DNA of 64,000 nucleotides from Vibrio gelatinilyticus. Lineage in GTDB: Bacteria; Pseudomonadota; Gammaproteobacteria; Enterobacterales; Vibrionaceae. Below, in pieces: positions 18,109 to 28,594 of the stretch. The notes beneath the pieces are model-generated. The model was not told the origin of the DNA, made no database searches, and saw only the letters and a list, made by a program, of their open reading frames with translations. The stretch covers positions 62,001-126,000 of the forward strand of contig NZ_JAJNNZ010000001.1 in assembly GCF_022836845.1 (NCBI RefSeq), given 5' to 3'. Positions within the stretch are counted from its first letter, which is position 1. The number at the start of each line of letters is the position of its first letter. A program made the position numbers and the translations under genes.

Positions 18109-19701
18109 TTATAAACCTTGTTGTATCTTCATCTGTTTAGCGATTTTGGGGGCGAACCACAAACAAGGCGCAAGGATCAAGGATGCGGGAACAGCAGTAA
18201 TCACGATAAACGATTGTAATGATGCAATTCCACCATCCCCCATCGAAATAAGTACTATCGCGACAGCACCCATGACAATTCCCCAAAATGCCCGAATCGC
18301 TGCATTTGGCTCTGTGTCTCCGGTCATTACCATAGTGATGGTATAAGTCATAGAATCTCCAGTGGTCACAATAAACGTGGTCGTCAACACTAGAAATAAC
18401 ACCGAAATGAGCATCGGAAATGGCAGCTGCTGGGTTATCGCTAACAGTGCGCCCGGCATATTAAATCCTTCAAATCCTGCTTTGATCACTCCAGGGTTAG
18501 CCAGTTCAAACGCAAGTCCCGAGCCGCCCACAATACTAAACCAAAAACAGGTAATCAGTGGGGCTGCAACACTTATCGACAAGATAAGCTGACGAATAGT
18601 TCGTCCGCGAGAGATGCGAGCAATAAAAATCGCCATCATTGGACCATAGCCAATAAACCATCCCCAAAAGAACACCGTCCACCAGCCTAACCATTGAGTA
18701 TCACCGCGATAAAGCGCCATCGGAACAAAGTTGTCCACCATGGTACCGACACCTTGAAGGTAACCATTGACAATAAACTCTGTCGGGCCAGCCACAAGGA
18801 TGAATAAGATTAGCGCTACCGACAAGATAATGTTGTAACGACTGACAAGCTGGATGCCTTTATTTACGCCGCTTAGTGCCGACAATGTGTAAAAGGCCAC
18901 TGCAACCAAAACAACTACCGCCTGAGTAACAAAAGTATCAGGAATTGAAAACAGCGAGTCCAATGCGTAGCTGATTTGCAGCCCTAAAAAGCCAATAGGG
19001 CCAATCGTACCCGCTGCAACAGCAATGATACTAAGAGCATCAACCACGCTACCCAGCCAGCCTTCTATAACCCTCTTGCCAAACACAGGATAGAGTAAGG
19101 TGCGTGGTTTGAGTGGTAAACCTTTGTCATAATGAAGATGCATGAGAACAATCGTTGATAAACAACCTAGAATGGCCCAAGCCAAAAATCCCCAATGCAT
19201 GAATGACTGAGAAAGTGCGTTTACAGCCTTCGTTTTAATGTCAGTATCACCGTACATAGGCGGAGAAGAGACAAAATGTGCAATGGGTTCAGCCGCTGCC
19301 CAAAACACTCCGCCCCCAGCAAGTAGCGTGCACAAGATTATCGACATCCATTTGAAGTTTTCAATCTCCGGTGATGCTAACCGACCTAACCTGACATCAC
19401 CGGTTCTTCCAAAGGCCAAAGCCAAACCAATGAGAAAGTTGGCTAATAGAAAGACTTGCCAAAATGCACCAAAGTACTTAGTTGCTTGTTGAAATCCGCT
19501 ATTCACCAATGAGGAAAGTAACGGCGGGTTACTAAGCGCAAGTAACACGAACAAGACTAAAAAAGAGCCGCTTAACCAAAATACTGGATTGCGCATTTCA
19601 AGTTTACTGGCTATTTTTTGGAAGTATTCAGAAGTGTTTGTCGTCGAATAACATACCCCTGAGTTTGGAAGTGCTTCAGCGGCAGGTTTGAATTTTGACA
19701 T
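18109..19701 (-). CDS. BCCT-family betaine/carnitine/choline transporter
   Basis: 530 residues with about 12 hydrophobic segments. The BCCT signature WWTVFFWGWFIGYGPMMAIF followed by RISRGRTIRQL lies near residues 335-365. These carriers import quaternary ammonium solutes by sodium- or proton-coupled symport, often for osmoprotection; vibrios commonly have several. The short C-terminal tail after the last helix gives no sign of a large osmosensing extension. It is a single gene with a terminator at its 3' end. The substrate cannot be assigned. Confidence 0.9.
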   Translation of the reverse strand: MSKFKPAAEALPNSGVCYSTTNTSEYFQKIASKLEMRNPVFWLSGSFLVLFVLLALSNPPLLSSLVNSGFQQATKYFGAFWQVFLLANFLIGLALAFGRTGDVRLGRLASPEIENFKWMSIILCTLLAGGGVFWAAAEPIAHFVSSPPMYGDTDIKTKAVNALSQSFMHWGFLAWAILGCLSTIVLMHLHYDKGLPLKPRTLLYPVFGKRVIEGWLGSVVDALSIIAVAAGTIGPIGFLGLQISYALDSLFSIPDTFVTQAVVVLVAVAFYTLSALSGVNKGIQLVSRYNIILSVALILFILVAGPTEFIVNGYLQGVGTMVDNFVPMALYRGDTQWLGWWTVFFWGWFIGYGPMMAIFIARISRGRTIRQLILSISVAAPLITCFWFSIVGGSGLAFELANPGVIKAGFEGFNMPGALLAITQQLPFPMLISVLFLVLTTTFIVTTGDSMTYTITMVMTGDTEPNAAIRAFWGIVMGAVAIVLISMGDGGIASLQSFIVITAVPASLILAPCLWFAPKIAKQMKIQQGL

Positions 19702-19978
19702 CTGTTGTTCACTATATTTTGCTTAACGAGCAAGCAATGTGTATGGCCTTCACCGCTCTCATAAAAAGTGTGAGGTTGGTCATAAAAGCCGGCGATGCTA
19801 ACACACTTAAGTCAACAGCACACCTTTATATCCAATGTTCTTTAATTGATAAACGCTGAAAGCATTAAACTATCGACCAGATGAATGATGCGACCTCTAA
19901 AGTTGCCGGCCATTAATCGATGCTCTAACCAACGTTTTTAGAAGCTAACTTTCGGCTTAGAGAAAGGCATACCAGACA
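19702..19978. other. BCCT upstream / DUF3179 downstream gap
   Basis: This 277-base region must hold the BCCT promoter. I see no gene, tRNA or strong hairpin in it. Confidence 0.4.
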
Positions 19979-20950
19979 CTATTGTGAGACTTGAGCTTTA
20001 AACACCTCCGTGTTTGGATAGAACGCATACCAGGCAAACCAAAATAGCAGAGTCGATGGCAGTATCTTTCCACTGTCATCCGTAACCCAGGCCGATTGAT
20101 TTTCACGGTCCCAATGGATGGTGTAGAGCTGTTCTTCAAAGCCGTACTCAAACGTTTGCTGACCATTTTTGCTCAGTTCAGCGAAAGGGAATGCCACAAC
20201 CGAAGATTCACCCTTGAAACCTAACACCATCTCTTTGGAGTGATACTGCTTGGGTGCATTGCTTGCGACAGGGAAATAGATCGCTGTGTTCTTGGAATAA
20301 CCGGCGTATGGGTCACGGCTATAGTCTCGGCGATACCCTGTATCAGTCGAAAGCACCAAGCTCTGAGGGTAACGCTCTATCCAACTTGACCAATGCGCTA
20401 AAGTTAACGGCAGTTGTTGCAACTTTGTTCCTACCAATTTGCCAGCAACGGCACGCCCATGGATCTGAGACCACAAGGATTCTGTTTCCCTGTCGTACAT
20501 CAATACATCAGAATTATACAGTAGACCAGAAACGCCAAAAGTCAGTACCTTTCGATCTAAATGCTTACTCTGGCTAGCTAGCATGGCAGTCTTAAATGCC
20601 ATCCCACTGCCACAAAGTGGGCAGTAACTGACCACAAACGGCATATTCTGAATCTGGTCATTGACAATTTCATGCCAATTGAGAATACGCAAGGGATAAG
20701 CTTTCGCCTCACCATTGATTTCAATACCAAGAACAATATCATCAGGCTTTAAATAATGAGCTTCGCTTGAAGAGAGAAACTTGGGCGTGTCGAGTGAAGG
20801 GATGCCATCACGAGGAGGCCCCCCTTTTTGTACAAGATAAACGGGAACCTGAATATTACTAAGATCAAAGCCATTAAGCGTTTTGCCGACCACAATACAT
20901 GGCCATATAAATACAGCTAGTAGCAATCCCATTCGATAGCAATGCGACAT
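19979..20950 (-). CDS. DUF3179 domain-containing exported protein
   Basis: The ATG at 20950 has TGGAGG at 6 bases, better than the in-frame start 5 codons upstream. The 323-residue protein has an N-terminal hydrophobic export segment (MGLLLAVFIWPCIVVGK) and the DUF3179 motifs: AYPLRILNWHEIVND, VSYCPLCGSGMAF with a CxxC pair, LWSQIHGRAVAGKL and TDTGYRRDYSRDPY. The function of the family is unknown; it is probably periplasmic. It lies after ureG on the same strand with a gap of about 250 bases, so it could be read from the urease unit, but a link to urea use is not shown. Confidence 0.85.
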   Translation of the reverse strand: MSHCYRMGLLLAVFIWPCIVVGKTLNGFDLSNIQVPVYLVQKGGPPRDGIPSLDTPKFLSSSEAHYLKPDDIVLGIEINGEAKAYPLRILNWHEIVNDQIQNMPFVVSYCPLCGSGMAFKTAMLASQSKHLDRKVLTFGVSGLLYNSDVLMYDRETESLWSQIHGRAVAGKLVGTKLQQLPLTLAHWSSWIERYPQSLVLSTDTGYRRDYSRDPYAGYSKNTAIYFPVASNAPKQYHSKEMVLGFKGESSVVAFPFAELSKNGQQTFEYGFEEQLYTIHWDRENQSAWVTDDSGKILPSTLLFWFAWYAFYPNTEVFKAQVSQ

Positions 20951-21018
20951 TTGATGCCTCCACAATCACAACCTCACTCCCCTAAAAGACCGAGTCACTA
21001 GCCTATTGCTTTCAACCT

Positions 21019-21189
21019 CTATTTTTGAGGCTCTTCCTGTATAGTCGATGTAACCTCGATGCTGACACTGTGAAGCTTGCCAGCAGTTTTAAATGACCAA
21101 ATGTGTGTAAAGGGTGGAGTATCTAGCGCGGCAGGGCGAACATAGAAGAGAGCACTGCCCGCTTGATGAAAAGAACGGACAGAACCCAT
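21019..21189 (-). CDS. Possible small ORF after ureG
   Basis: A 56-codon reading frame (MGSVRSFHQAGSALFYVRPA and on to QEEPQK) starts 10 bases after the ureG stop. It has plausible codon use but no clear ribosome site and no family I recognise. It may be chance or a gene remnant. Confidence 0.25.
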   Translation of the reverse strand: MGSVRSFHQAGSALFYVRPAALDTPPFTHIWSFKTAGKLHSVSIEVTSTIQEEPQK

Positions 21190-21199
21190 TGATTGGTGA

Positions 21200-21820
21200 T
21201 TAATGAAACTCGAGCATACCTTGAGTCAAAATGAAGTCGATAATAACATCGAGTCCATGACTCTCTTTCAGGTTAGTAAACACATACGGTTTGGTTGGAC
21301 GCATTCTTTGAGTATCTTGTTCCATCACTTCTAGTGACGCTCCCACATAAGGTGCGAGGTCGATCTTATTGATGACGAGTAGATCCGAGCGAGTAATACC
21401 AGGACCGCCTTTACGAGGGATTTTTTCACCCTCTGCCACATCAATGACATAAATAGTTAAATCTGCTAATTCTGGGCTGAAAGTGGCACTTAGATTATCA
21501 CCGCCACTTTCTACAAAGACGACATCAAGGTTTTTATGCCGCTTCGCGAGCTCTTCTACAGCAGCAAGGTTCATTGAAGCATCTTCACGAATAGCGGTAT
21601 GAGGACAGCCTCCCGTTTCTACGCCAATGATTCTATCTGGCTCAAGTGCTTCTGCCCGGGTAAGGATCTTCGCATCCTCTTGAGTATAAATATCATTGGT
21701 GACGACCGCGATATTGAGCTTGTCGCGAATTGCTTTACACAAGACTTCTAACAACGCGGTTTTACCTGATCCTACTGGACCACCAATGCCAATTCGTAAC
21801 GGTTGTTTGTAACTTTCCAT
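21200..21820 (-). CDS. ureG: Urease accessory GTPase UreG
   Basis: 206 residues of the SIMIBI GTPase class. The P-loop is [13 protein letters not shown] (about 12-24), the nickel-binding CPH motif is in [15 protein letters not shown], and NKID gives guanine specificity. UreG delivers nickel to the UreABC-UreFD complex using GTP hydrolysis. It is the last recognised urease gene of the minus-strand unit, 39 bases after ureF. The length equals the family norm (about 205). Confidence 0.95.
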   Translation of the reverse strand: MESYKQPLRIGIGGPVGSGKTALLEVLCKAIRDKLNIAVVTNDIYTQEDAKILTRAEALEPDRIIGVETGGCPHTAIREDASMNLAAVEELAKRHKNLDVVFVESGGDNLSATFSPELADLTIYVIDVAEGEKIPRKGGPGITRSDLLVINKIDLAPYVGASLEVMEQDTQRMRPTKPYVFTNLKESHGLDVIIDFILTQGMLEFH

Positions 21821-21859
21821 AGTATTTCCTATTTCATCATCTTGTTTCGCTGTTTTTCA

Positions 21860-22552
21860 TTAAGAACGAAAAAGCCGGGTATATTGTGTTTCATGTAGAC
21901 TACTGGCAATGGACACAGAAGGCGTAAAACTGCCAATCATCCAATCTTCTGTTTGCTCGGCAATCCGTAAAGCTTTCGTGAATTGATCGGATAGATTGAT
22001 CAATGCAATCTGACCATCAGTCTGACCAAGAGGCACCAACTTAACGCCAGCCATCACTAAGTTCTCCGCCCAGCTCCACAGGTAGCCTTTTTTCAATGCC
22101 ATTAGATCGATATTCCAATGCACTGCAGCCACGCAAAACCCAAGAAGTTGATTAGCGGGATAGTCAGTTAATTCAACCCCATCGGCTTCAATTTCAAGCC
22201 GATTAAGTAACGTATTGAGTGCCAACCCGCGCTGTTTTTCCTCTGCTCTAAGCTCTTTCGTCTCTCGGCTGCTATGAAGCATTTGTGAAAGGTAGTGGAT
22301 CTGAGCCGTATCCTTTGCTTTAACGGCGACATAAAGCCTATCGATAATCGGCAGCTCAAGCGTGGCAACGCTGCTAAACAACATATTGCTCAGCCATTGT
22401 TCCATCGATGTTCTGTCAGTAACCCAAGTGGCCTCTACCGCCCATTCCAAACCCTGCGAGTAAGTAAACCCGCCAATAGGAAGAGATGGGCTAATGAGTT
22501 GAAACAGTCGATAGCTCGACACATCATTATCAATAGCAGCATTAACTGTCAT
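21860..22552 (-). CDS. ureF: Urease accessory protein UreF
   Basis: 230 residues, all helical. The UreF hallmark FQLISPSLPIGGFTYSQGLEW is near residues 17-37. UreF bridges UreD and UreG in the activation complex and gates GTP hydrolysis. It starts 3 bases after the hupE stop, indicating tight translational coupling, and is followed by ureG. Confidence 0.94.
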   Translation of the reverse strand: MTVNAAIDNDVSSYRLFQLISPSLPIGGFTYSQGLEWAVEATWVTDRTSMEQWLSNMLFSSVATLELPIIDRLYVAVKAKDTAQIHYLSQMLHSSRETKELRAEEKQRGLALNTLLNRLEIEADGVELTDYPANQLLGFCVAAVHWNIDLMALKKGYLWSWAENLVMAGVKLVPLGQTDGQIALINLSDQFTKALRIAEQTEDWMIGSFTPSVSIASSLHETQYTRLFRS

Positions 22553-22555
22553 AAA

Positions 22556-23125
22556 CTAAGCAGCCATTAAAAACAGTGAACTCGCGGTTGCAACACCAAC
22601 CGATAACCAACGCGACGCTAGCCCTTGTCCCAATTGAGTGCCCATTGCCATTAATGCACTCGCTCCTAATGCCATACCTAAAGAGAATTGACCTAGCGTT
22701 CCTTGCGCCTCAACACCGTGCGCATACCCGTGGAAAAACATCATTCCGATACACAAACCGACGGCCAACTTCACCATACGCTGTGACACACTAAATACTT
22801 GCCAGATAGCTAAACTCACCATAAACAAGGACGCAACAATCGCCAATTCAACACCCGACACTAAGCCAAAGACTTTACCCGCCAATAAGCCAGCCATAAG
22901 AGTGATTAACGCGCTCGCCAATAAGCCTAGTTTTTGTTTCTTGGTGGCCGTTAAGCAGCCAACAAGTAAGCCAAAAGCGACCAACATAATAAGATGGTCA
23001 ATACCAGTAACAGGATGAAGCAGACCACTTGTGAACGCAGTTGAATCATGTCCTGGGTGGGCCAACGCCACTGCAGGAGAAAGAGAAAGAGCGGCTACGC
23101 TAATTTTGACGAACGTTGATTTCAT
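22556..23125 (-). CDS. hupE: HupE/UreJ-family nickel permease
   Basis: 189 residues with an N-terminal signal or first helix (SVAALSLSPAVALA), then HPGHD, HPVTGIDHLIMLVAFG and FHGYAHG, the His-rich motifs of HupE/UreJ. Five or six further hydrophobic segments follow. Members import Ni(II). Its place between ureE and ureF supports a role in nickel supply for urease. The gap to ureE is 73 bases. Confidence 0.9.
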   Translation of the reverse strand: MKSTFVKISVAALSLSPAVALAHPGHDSTAFTSGLLHPVTGIDHLIMLVAFGLLVGCLTATKKQKLGLLASALITLMAGLLAGKVFGLVSGVELAIVASLFMVSLAIWQVFSVSQRMVKLAVGLCIGMMFFHGYAHGVEAQGTLGQFSLGMALGASALMAMGTQLGQGLASRWLSVGVATASSLFLMAA

Positions 23126-23198
23126 TGAAATGTCCTTTTCTTGTTCTTTATTGTGTTTACTATTGTAAGTTGCGTGTCATACCAATTAAGTTCTGTAT

Positions 23199-23651
23199 TT
23201 AGTGGTGGTGATGACCCCCACCACTTTTCCCTCCATAGGCACCACCTTCAGGTTCAAAGGGCTCGAGCTCTACCGTTACTTTCGCTCCTAGGCCCTCAAC
23301 CATTTCATCCAGTACGTGATCGTGCTGGTAACGAACCCAACCAAACTCGACTTGCAATGGCACATGACGATTACCAAGATGGTAGGCGACACGAGTCAGT
23401 AAATGTAAGTCACTGCAATATATGGACGACACTTTCTCCGGTGCAGCTTTCACTTCAATCACCAAGCCACATCGGCTTTTTAACTGCTCACCACCTCGCA
23501 AAATATGCCCTCGCGGCAAGAAGAGTCCTGCGTCACGCCCATCATCAAGGATGACTTTTAGGCGGCTTTTAATGCGACTATCAATCGGCAAGCTCAAAAA
23601 TGCATGAGGCTTCGTCGTAAGTTGTTCTGATATTTCTGTCAATTCTATCAA
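23199..23651 (-). CDS. ureE: Urease nickel metallochaperone UreE
   Basis: I prefer the TTG at 23651 because TGAGGA lies 7 bases upstream, giving MIELTEISEQLTTKP, similar to other UreE starts; a GTG at 23669 is possible but lacks a ribosome site. The 150-residue protein has the UreE N-domain (about 1-75, LPRGHILRGGEQL) and the metal-binding C-domain with LLTRVAYHLGNRHVPLQV. The tail ends GGGHHHH, a short His cluster for nickel. It delivers nickel to UreG and apo-urease. Confidence 0.92.
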   Translation of the reverse strand: MIELTEISEQLTTKPHAFLSLPIDSRIKSRLKVILDDGRDAGLFLPRGHILRGGEQLKSRCGLVIEVKAAPEKVSSIYCSDLHLLTRVAYHLGNRHVPLQVEFGWVRYQHDHVLDEMVEGLGAKVTVELEPFEPEGGAYGGKSGGGHHHH

Positions 23652-23702
23652 TGTGTTGTCCTCAATCACTCAAAATTCAAAGACGTGCTAGGGTAAAGGT
23701 GG

Positions 23703-25406
23703 TTAAAATAGAAAGTAGCGCTGAGCCATAGGCAGCACTTCCGCCGGTTCACACACCAATAACTCGCCATCTGCTCGCACCTGATACGTTTGCGAGTCGA
23801 CTTCAATATTGGGTTGCCAATCATTTAACTTCATGTCGGCCTTGCTAATGGTTCGGCAATGTTTAGCAACACCAATCAAGCTCCCTAGCCCTAACTCAGA
23901 AGCAATGCCCGCATCTTGCGCAGCCTGAGAAACAAACAGCATTGAGGTGTTTTGAGACGCCTTACCATAGCTACCAAACATAGAGCGATAATGAACCGGT
24001 TGCGGGGTTGGGATCGACGCATTCGGGTCACCCATTGGTGCCATGGCAATCATGCCACCTTTCAAAATGACGCTAGGTTTGACACCGAAAAATGCCGGTT
24101 TCCAAAGTACTAAATCCGCCAGTTTCCCTACTTCAATTGAACCAATTTCATGCGCCATGCCATGGGTAATCGCGGGGTTTATGGTGTACTTAGCGATGTA
24201 TCGTTTTAGGCGAAAGTTATCGCTATAGCTAGAATCTTGTTTCAGACTGCCACGCTGAACTTTCATCTTATGGGCGGTTTGCCACGTGCGAGTGATGACT
24301 TCCCCCACTCGTCCCATCGCTTGCGAGTCTGACGCGATCATCGAAAATGCGCCAAGGTCATGCAAAATATCTTCCGCCGCAATGGTTTCACGTCGAATGC
24401 GAGATTCAGCAAAGGCAACGTCTTCCGCGATCGATGGTGACAAGTGGTGACACACCATGAGCATATCTAAATGCTCGTCTACGGTGTTAACGGTATACGG
24501 TCTCGTGGGATTGGTTGAAGAAGGCAGTACGTTTGACTCGCCTGCCGCTTTAATGATATCGGGCGCATGGCCACCACCGGCGCCTTCTGTGTGATAGGTA
24601 TGAATGACGCGGTCACCAATCGCGCCCAATGTCGACTCAACAAATCCAGATTCATTGAGCGTATCGGTATGAATGGCGACCTGCACATCCATCTCATCAG
24701 CAACGGTCAAGCAGGTATCGATTGAGGCAGGCGTCGTTCCCCAGTCTTCATGCAATTTAAGACCAACAGCACCCGCTGTCACCTGCTCGCGAAGCGCTTC
24801 AGGTTGACTTGCATTGCCCTTGCCAAGCAAACCGAAATTCATTGGAAACTGGTCAAGAGACTCAAGCATGCGATGCATATTCCACGGACCCGGCGTACAA
24901 GTTGTGGCGTTGGTGCCGGTATTGGGCCCAGTACCACCACCAATCATGGTTGTGACACCGGATGCTAAGGCTTCTTCGATTTGTTGAGGACAAATAAAGT
25001 GGATGTGAGAGTCAATACCACCCGCAGTCAGTATTGAGCCTTCACCCGCCAGCACTTCCGTACCCGGACCCACAATGATATCAACGCCCGGTTGGATATC
25101 GGGATTGCCCGCCTTACCAATCGCTTGGATACGACCATTTTTGACGGCAACGTCTGCTTTGATGATGCCCCAGTAATCAAGAATTAATGCGTTGGTGATC
25201 ACAAGATCTGGCGTTTCACGACTTGGCCTTTGACTTTGACCCATGCCATCACGAATCACCTTACCGCCACCAAACTTTACTTCGTCTCCATAGACCGTGA
25301 GGTCTTTCTCAACTTCTAGCCATAATTCAGTGTCCGCTAAACGCACTCGGTCCCCTACAGTAGGGCCAAACATCTCAGCGTATGCTTGCCTTGATATACT
25401 CGCCAT
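23703..25406 (-). CDS. ureC: Urease alpha subunit UreC (catalytic)
   Basis: 567 residues. All active-site residues are at Klebsiella numbering: His134 and His136 (DSHIHF), carbamylated Lys217 (GLKLHEDW), His219, His246, His272, the flap Cys319-His320 (VCHHLSPS) and Asp360 (IASD). The enzyme hydrolyses urea to ammonia and carbamate at a dinuclear nickel centre in the cytoplasm. The start has AAGGAAGAACA upstream. It follows ureB and precedes ureE. Confidence 0.98.
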   Translation of the reverse strand: MASISRQAYAEMFGPTVGDRVRLADTELWLEVEKDLTVYGDEVKFGGGKVIRDGMGQSQRPSRETPDLVITNALILDYWGIIKADVAVKNGRIQAIGKAGNPDIQPGVDIIVGPGTEVLAGEGSILTAGGIDSHIHFICPQQIEEALASGVTTMIGGGTGPNTGTNATTCTPGPWNMHRMLESLDQFPMNFGLLGKGNASQPEALREQVTAGAVGLKLHEDWGTTPASIDTCLTVADEMDVQVAIHTDTLNESGFVESTLGAIGDRVIHTYHTEGAGGGHAPDIIKAAGESNVLPSSTNPTRPYTVNTVDEHLDMLMVCHHLSPSIAEDVAFAESRIRRETIAAEDILHDLGAFSMIASDSQAMGRVGEVITRTWQTAHKMKVQRGSLKQDSSYSDNFRLKRYIAKYTINPAITHGMAHEIGSIEVGKLADLVLWKPAFFGVKPSVILKGGMIAMAPMGDPNASIPTPQPVHYRSMFGSYGKASQNTSMLFVSQAAQDAGIASELGLGSLIGVAKHCRTISKADMKLNDWQPNIEVDSQTYQVRADGELLVCEPAEVLPMAQRYFLF

Positions 25407-25444
25407 TGTTCTTCCTTGTTGTTATCTTCCGTGTTGAACTAGTG

Positions 25445-25789
25445 TCAAGCTTGTTGCACCTTGCCCATGACTTTTCCTTGAAAGCCATAAACTTCGCGTT
25501 TACCCGCAAAAGCCACCAGCTCTACTGTGCGAGACTGACCTGGTTCAAAGCGTGTTGCCGTTCCAGCAGCAATATTAAGTCGATAGCCACGCGCTAATTC
25601 GCGCTCAAAACTGAGCGCTTCGTTGACTTCAAAGAAATGGTAATGGGAGCCAATTTGCACTGGACGATCACCTAAGTTTTCGACCTTTATCTTGAGAGTT
25701 TCACGCCCAACATTGAGCTCGATATCACCCTTAGCAGTCTCAATCTGCCCGGGAACAAATCCCTTATAATTGGTTTTTGAAGTGGTCAT
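25445..25789 (-). CDS. ureB: Urease beta subunit UreB
   Basis: 114 residues with the UreB motifs [35 protein letters not shown] and [17 protein letters not shown]. The three-subunit form (UreA, UreB, UreC separate) is the usual bacterial arrangement. It is 8 bases after ureA and 38 before ureC. Confidence 0.96.
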   Translation of the reverse strand: MTTSKTNYKGFVPGQIETAKGDIELNVGRETLKIKVENLGDRPVQIGSHYHFFEVNEALSFERELARGYRLNIAAGTATRFEPGQSRTVELVAFAGKREVYGFQGKVMGKVQQA

Positions 25790-25797
25790 ACTCCCTC

Positions 25798-26100
25798 CTA
25801 GACTATGGGTTCGTGAACAGTGACAAGCTTGGTCCCATCGGGAAAGGTAGCTTCAACTTGAACATCAGGAATCATAGACGCAACGCCCTCCATGACATCT
25901 TCAGTGGTGAGTAACGTCCGACCAAAATCCATCAGCTCAGAAACCGTTTTGCCTTCGCGAGCCCCTTCTAAGATAGCGCTAGAAATAAACGCGACTGACT
26001 CCGGGTAATTAAGTTTCAACCCCTTATCTTTGCGTTGTTTTGCCAACATTCCCGCGCAAAAGATCAGTAACTTATCCTTTTCTCTAGGAGTTAATTCCAT
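25798..26100 (-). CDS. ureA: Urease gamma subunit UreA
   Basis: 100 residues, the family norm. It starts [14 protein letters not shown] and contains [12 protein letters not shown] and [23 protein letters not shown], all typical of UreA. It is structural in the (UreABC)3 holoenzyme. It sits between ureD and ureB. Confidence 0.97.
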   Translation of the reverse strand: MELTPREKDKLLIFCAGMLAKQRKDKGLKLNYPESVAFISSAILEGAREGKTVSELMDFGRTLLTTEDVMEGVASMIPDVQVEATFPDGTKLVTVHEPIV

Positions 26101-26134
26101 TTATATGCCTTATTGTCATCAGTGTTGAATACGC

Positions 26135-27049
26135 TTACGTCGCCCAAATTCTTGGTGGTTCTGGGCATTCTTCAGTCCAGTGCTCACGCGTCAATTGCCA
26201 AACTTTTTGAAAGCAATCCAAGATCACTTCACTCCAGTTCCCTAATGCTCTAATAACCAATAAGTTTTCCAACTGACTCGCCGCAATGAGCAGCGCACCT
26301 TCTTTGTATTCTTGTTGTATGTTAATGAGCAAGCTCTGTACCAACTGATAGAAATCATCGTCGTCAATGGAAATATAAACCGTCCCCATCATTTGATACC
26401 CCAGCAAACCCTTATCTTTCAAAACCTTATCATCGCCTAGTACATTTAACCCCTCGGTAAGGAGCAACTTATTATCGAGGTAAATTTCTGTTTTTCCGAT
26501 TAAATGACCAGCGCTGTATCCCTCATTTAGTGCAGGCCGACCAAAACAGTGCATCTCCCAGCCCAAAAATTGTGCACCCGTTTCGAGGAACACTTGCGTG
26601 TCCATACGAACATGAGCATCAGGAAAAAAAATGTTCTCTTGCGGTAACCATTCCAGTCGAGAATCCTTGCTGACATGCAAAGTTTGTTGCTGTTTGGCGT
26701 ACTTAGACTCCGAACGATAAAACTTGGTCGCTCCTGGTGTGGTAATCAACGCTTTAGCACCCTGTTGCGCTTGAACTTTTATCTGCAAGGTATCCCCGCC
26801 CACCACCCCGCCTGGCGGATGCAGTAGGTAACTATGACAAGGGTTTCCTTCTGGATATAGGGGACGCTGTATCGCGAGTGGTCCTTGTTGAGAACGGTGT
26901 TTCAGTACTGTTTTATCACCACGGTCAATGAAGGTAAGATCTAAGACCGCTTTCCAACCAAACTCCGTATGTGTGTCGATTACCCGACCTAATGTCGCCT
27001 CTGTACCTGTCAGTGAACATGACATTGGTATTGTTTCAGCACTACTCAT
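26135..27049 (-). CDS. ureD: Urease accessory protein UreD
   Basis: 304 residues, rich in beta strands. Family motifs include LLHPPGGVVGGDTL and TTPGATKFYRS. UreD forms the scaffold and nickel tunnel of the UreDFG activation complex. Its ATG overlaps the urtE stop (4 bases), which ties the urea importer genes and the urease genes into one transcription unit. Confidence 0.94.
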   Translation of the reverse strand: MSSAETIPMSCSLTGTEATLGRVIDTHTEFGWKAVLDLTFIDRGDKTVLKHRSQQGPLAIQRPLYPEGNPCHSYLLHPPGGVVGGDTLQIKVQAQQGAKALITTPGATKFYRSESKYAKQQQTLHVSKDSRLEWLPQENIFFPDAHVRMDTQVFLETGAQFLGWEMHCFGRPALNEGYSAGHLIGKTEIYLDNKLLLTEGLNVLGDDKVLKDKGLLGYQMMGTVYISIDDDDFYQLVQSLLINIQQEYKEGALLIAASQLENLLVIRALGNWSEVILDCFQKVWQLTREHWTEECPEPPRIWAT

Positions 27050-27741
27050 ACCGTTAAATATTCCTTTATCAATTGCTCATTGAGATCCGTCATTGTTCCC
27101 TCTGCGACTTGCCTGCCTCGATCAAGAATACAAAACTGATCCCCCACTTTTCGTGCAAAGGGCAGCTTTTGCTCAACCAACAATACAGTGAGGCCCAATT
27201 CTTCGTTGAGCATACGGATAATGTCACCAATCTCTTGAACGATATTGGGTTGGATCCCTTCGGTTGGTTCATCCAAAATCAGTAACTTGGGGTTAACGAC
27301 TAGCGCTCGACCAATAGCTAACTGCTGCTGTTGCCCTCCCGATAGATCGCCACCGCGGCGATGCAACATCTCTTTAAGCACGGGAAATAGATCGAAGATA
27401 AACGCTGGGATGGTCCTGTCTCCCTTAGCGCGGATCGGCAATCCAACTTCGAGGTTTTCCTGAACCGTCAACATTGGGAAAATTTGACGACCTTGCGGCA
27501 CATAACCGATACCCATGCGCGGTCGGGATTCAGCATCGTGTTTGAGCAGTGACTCACCATTCAATTGAATGTCGCCACTTTTCACTTTCACTAAGCCCAT
27601 GATGCATTGCAATAATGTCGTTTTTCCGACGCCATTGCGCCCCATCAATACGGTGCATTTGCCCTCTGGAATAGACATATCCAGATCCCATAGGGTATGG
27701 CTCTCACCATAGAATTGATTTAATGATTGGATTTGCAGCAT
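27046..27741 (-). CDS. urtE: Urea ABC transporter ATP-binding protein UrtE
   Basis: 231 residues, LivF-like. Walker A is GRNGVGKTT (about 35-43), the signature is LSGGQQQQLAIGRAL and Walker B is LLILDEPTEGIQP. It pairs with UrtD to drive urea import through UrtBC. It is 1 base after urtD and overlaps ureD by 4 bases. Confidence 0.93.
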   Translation of the reverse strand: MLQIQSLNQFYGESHTLWDLDMSIPEGKCTVLMGRNGVGKTTLLQCIMGLVKVKSGDIQLNGESLLKHDAESRPRMGIGYVPQGRQIFPMLTVQENLEVGLPIRAKGDRTIPAFIFDLFPVLKEMLHRRGGDLSGGQQQQLAIGRALVVNPKLLILDEPTEGIQPNIVQEIGDIIRMLNEELGLTVLLVEQKLPFARKVGDQFCILDRGRQVAEGTMTDLNEQLIKEYLTV

Positions 27742-27742
27742 G

Positions 27743-28594
27743 TTATTCCCCTAGGTAAACCTGTTTGACTTCTGGATGGGCCTGAACTTGATCCATGGTG
27801 CCCTCTGCCAGTACATGACCTTGGTGCAACACGGTGACATGACTGGCGATAGAGCGAACAAAATCCATATCATGCTCCACCACCACCACTGAATGCTTTC
27901 CAGCTAATGAGTTAAGAAGCTCGGAGGTTCGGTCCATTTCTTGGTGAGTCATCCCGGCTACTGGCTCGTCCACCAGTAATAGCTTGGGGTTTTGCATCAG
28001 TAACATGCCAATTTCTAACCATTGTTTCTGACCATGGGACAGGTTTCCGGCATGACGTGCCGCATGGTTTTTAAGATGAATGAGTTCCAATACCGACTCC
28101 AACTTGTCTTTTTGCTCGCCCGAAAGCCTGGCGGTATACGTCCCCCATACACTTCTAACACCCGACATGGCCAATTCAAGGTTTTGCCATACCGATAGAC
28201 ATTCAATGACCGTCGGTTTCTGAAATTTACGCCCGACACCAGCGTTCGCAATTTCTGACTCATTCATGTTGAGAAGATTGATATTAGAGCCAAGCCATAC
28301 TTTTCCCGTATCAGGCGTAGTTTTGCCTGTGATAATGTCCATCATCGTGGTTTTGCCGGCACCGTTGGGGCCGATAATGCAACGCAATTCCCCTTCTTTG
28401 ATGTAAAGGTTAAGATCGTTAATTGCTTGAAAGCCGTCGAAACTCTTGTTAACGCCTTCGACATACAAAACAATATTGTGACGAGTATCAATCAATGGAT
28501 GATGGTCTGGCTTAAGAAAGGAAAACACCTCATCTCGACGACCGAACTCTTGAACCGTACTTTTGACTTGCTTCGCTCGATTTAATGTTGTCAT
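27743..28594 (-). CDS. urtD: Urea ABC transporter ATP-binding protein UrtD
   Basis: 283 residues, LivG-like. Walker A is GPNGAGKTT, the signature NLSHGQKQWLEIGMLL and Walker B LLLVDEPVAGMT. The ~45-residue N-terminal extension before the nucleotide-binding domain is longer than in LivG. The start overlaps the urtC stop (ATGA). Confidence 0.93.
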   Translation of the reverse strand: MTTLNRAKQVKSTVQEFGRRDEVFSFLKPDHHPLIDTRHNIVLYVEGVNKSFDGFQAINDLNLYIKEGELRCIIGPNGAGKTTMMDIITGKTTPDTGKVWLGSNINLLNMNESEIANAGVGRKFQKPTVIECLSVWQNLELAMSGVRSVWGTYTARLSGEQKDKLESVLELIHLKNHAARHAGNLSHGQKQWLEIGMLLMQNPKLLLVDEPVAGMTHQEMDRTSELLNSLAGKHSVVVVEHDMDFVRSIASHVTVLHQGHVLAEGTMDQVQAHPEVKQVYLGE

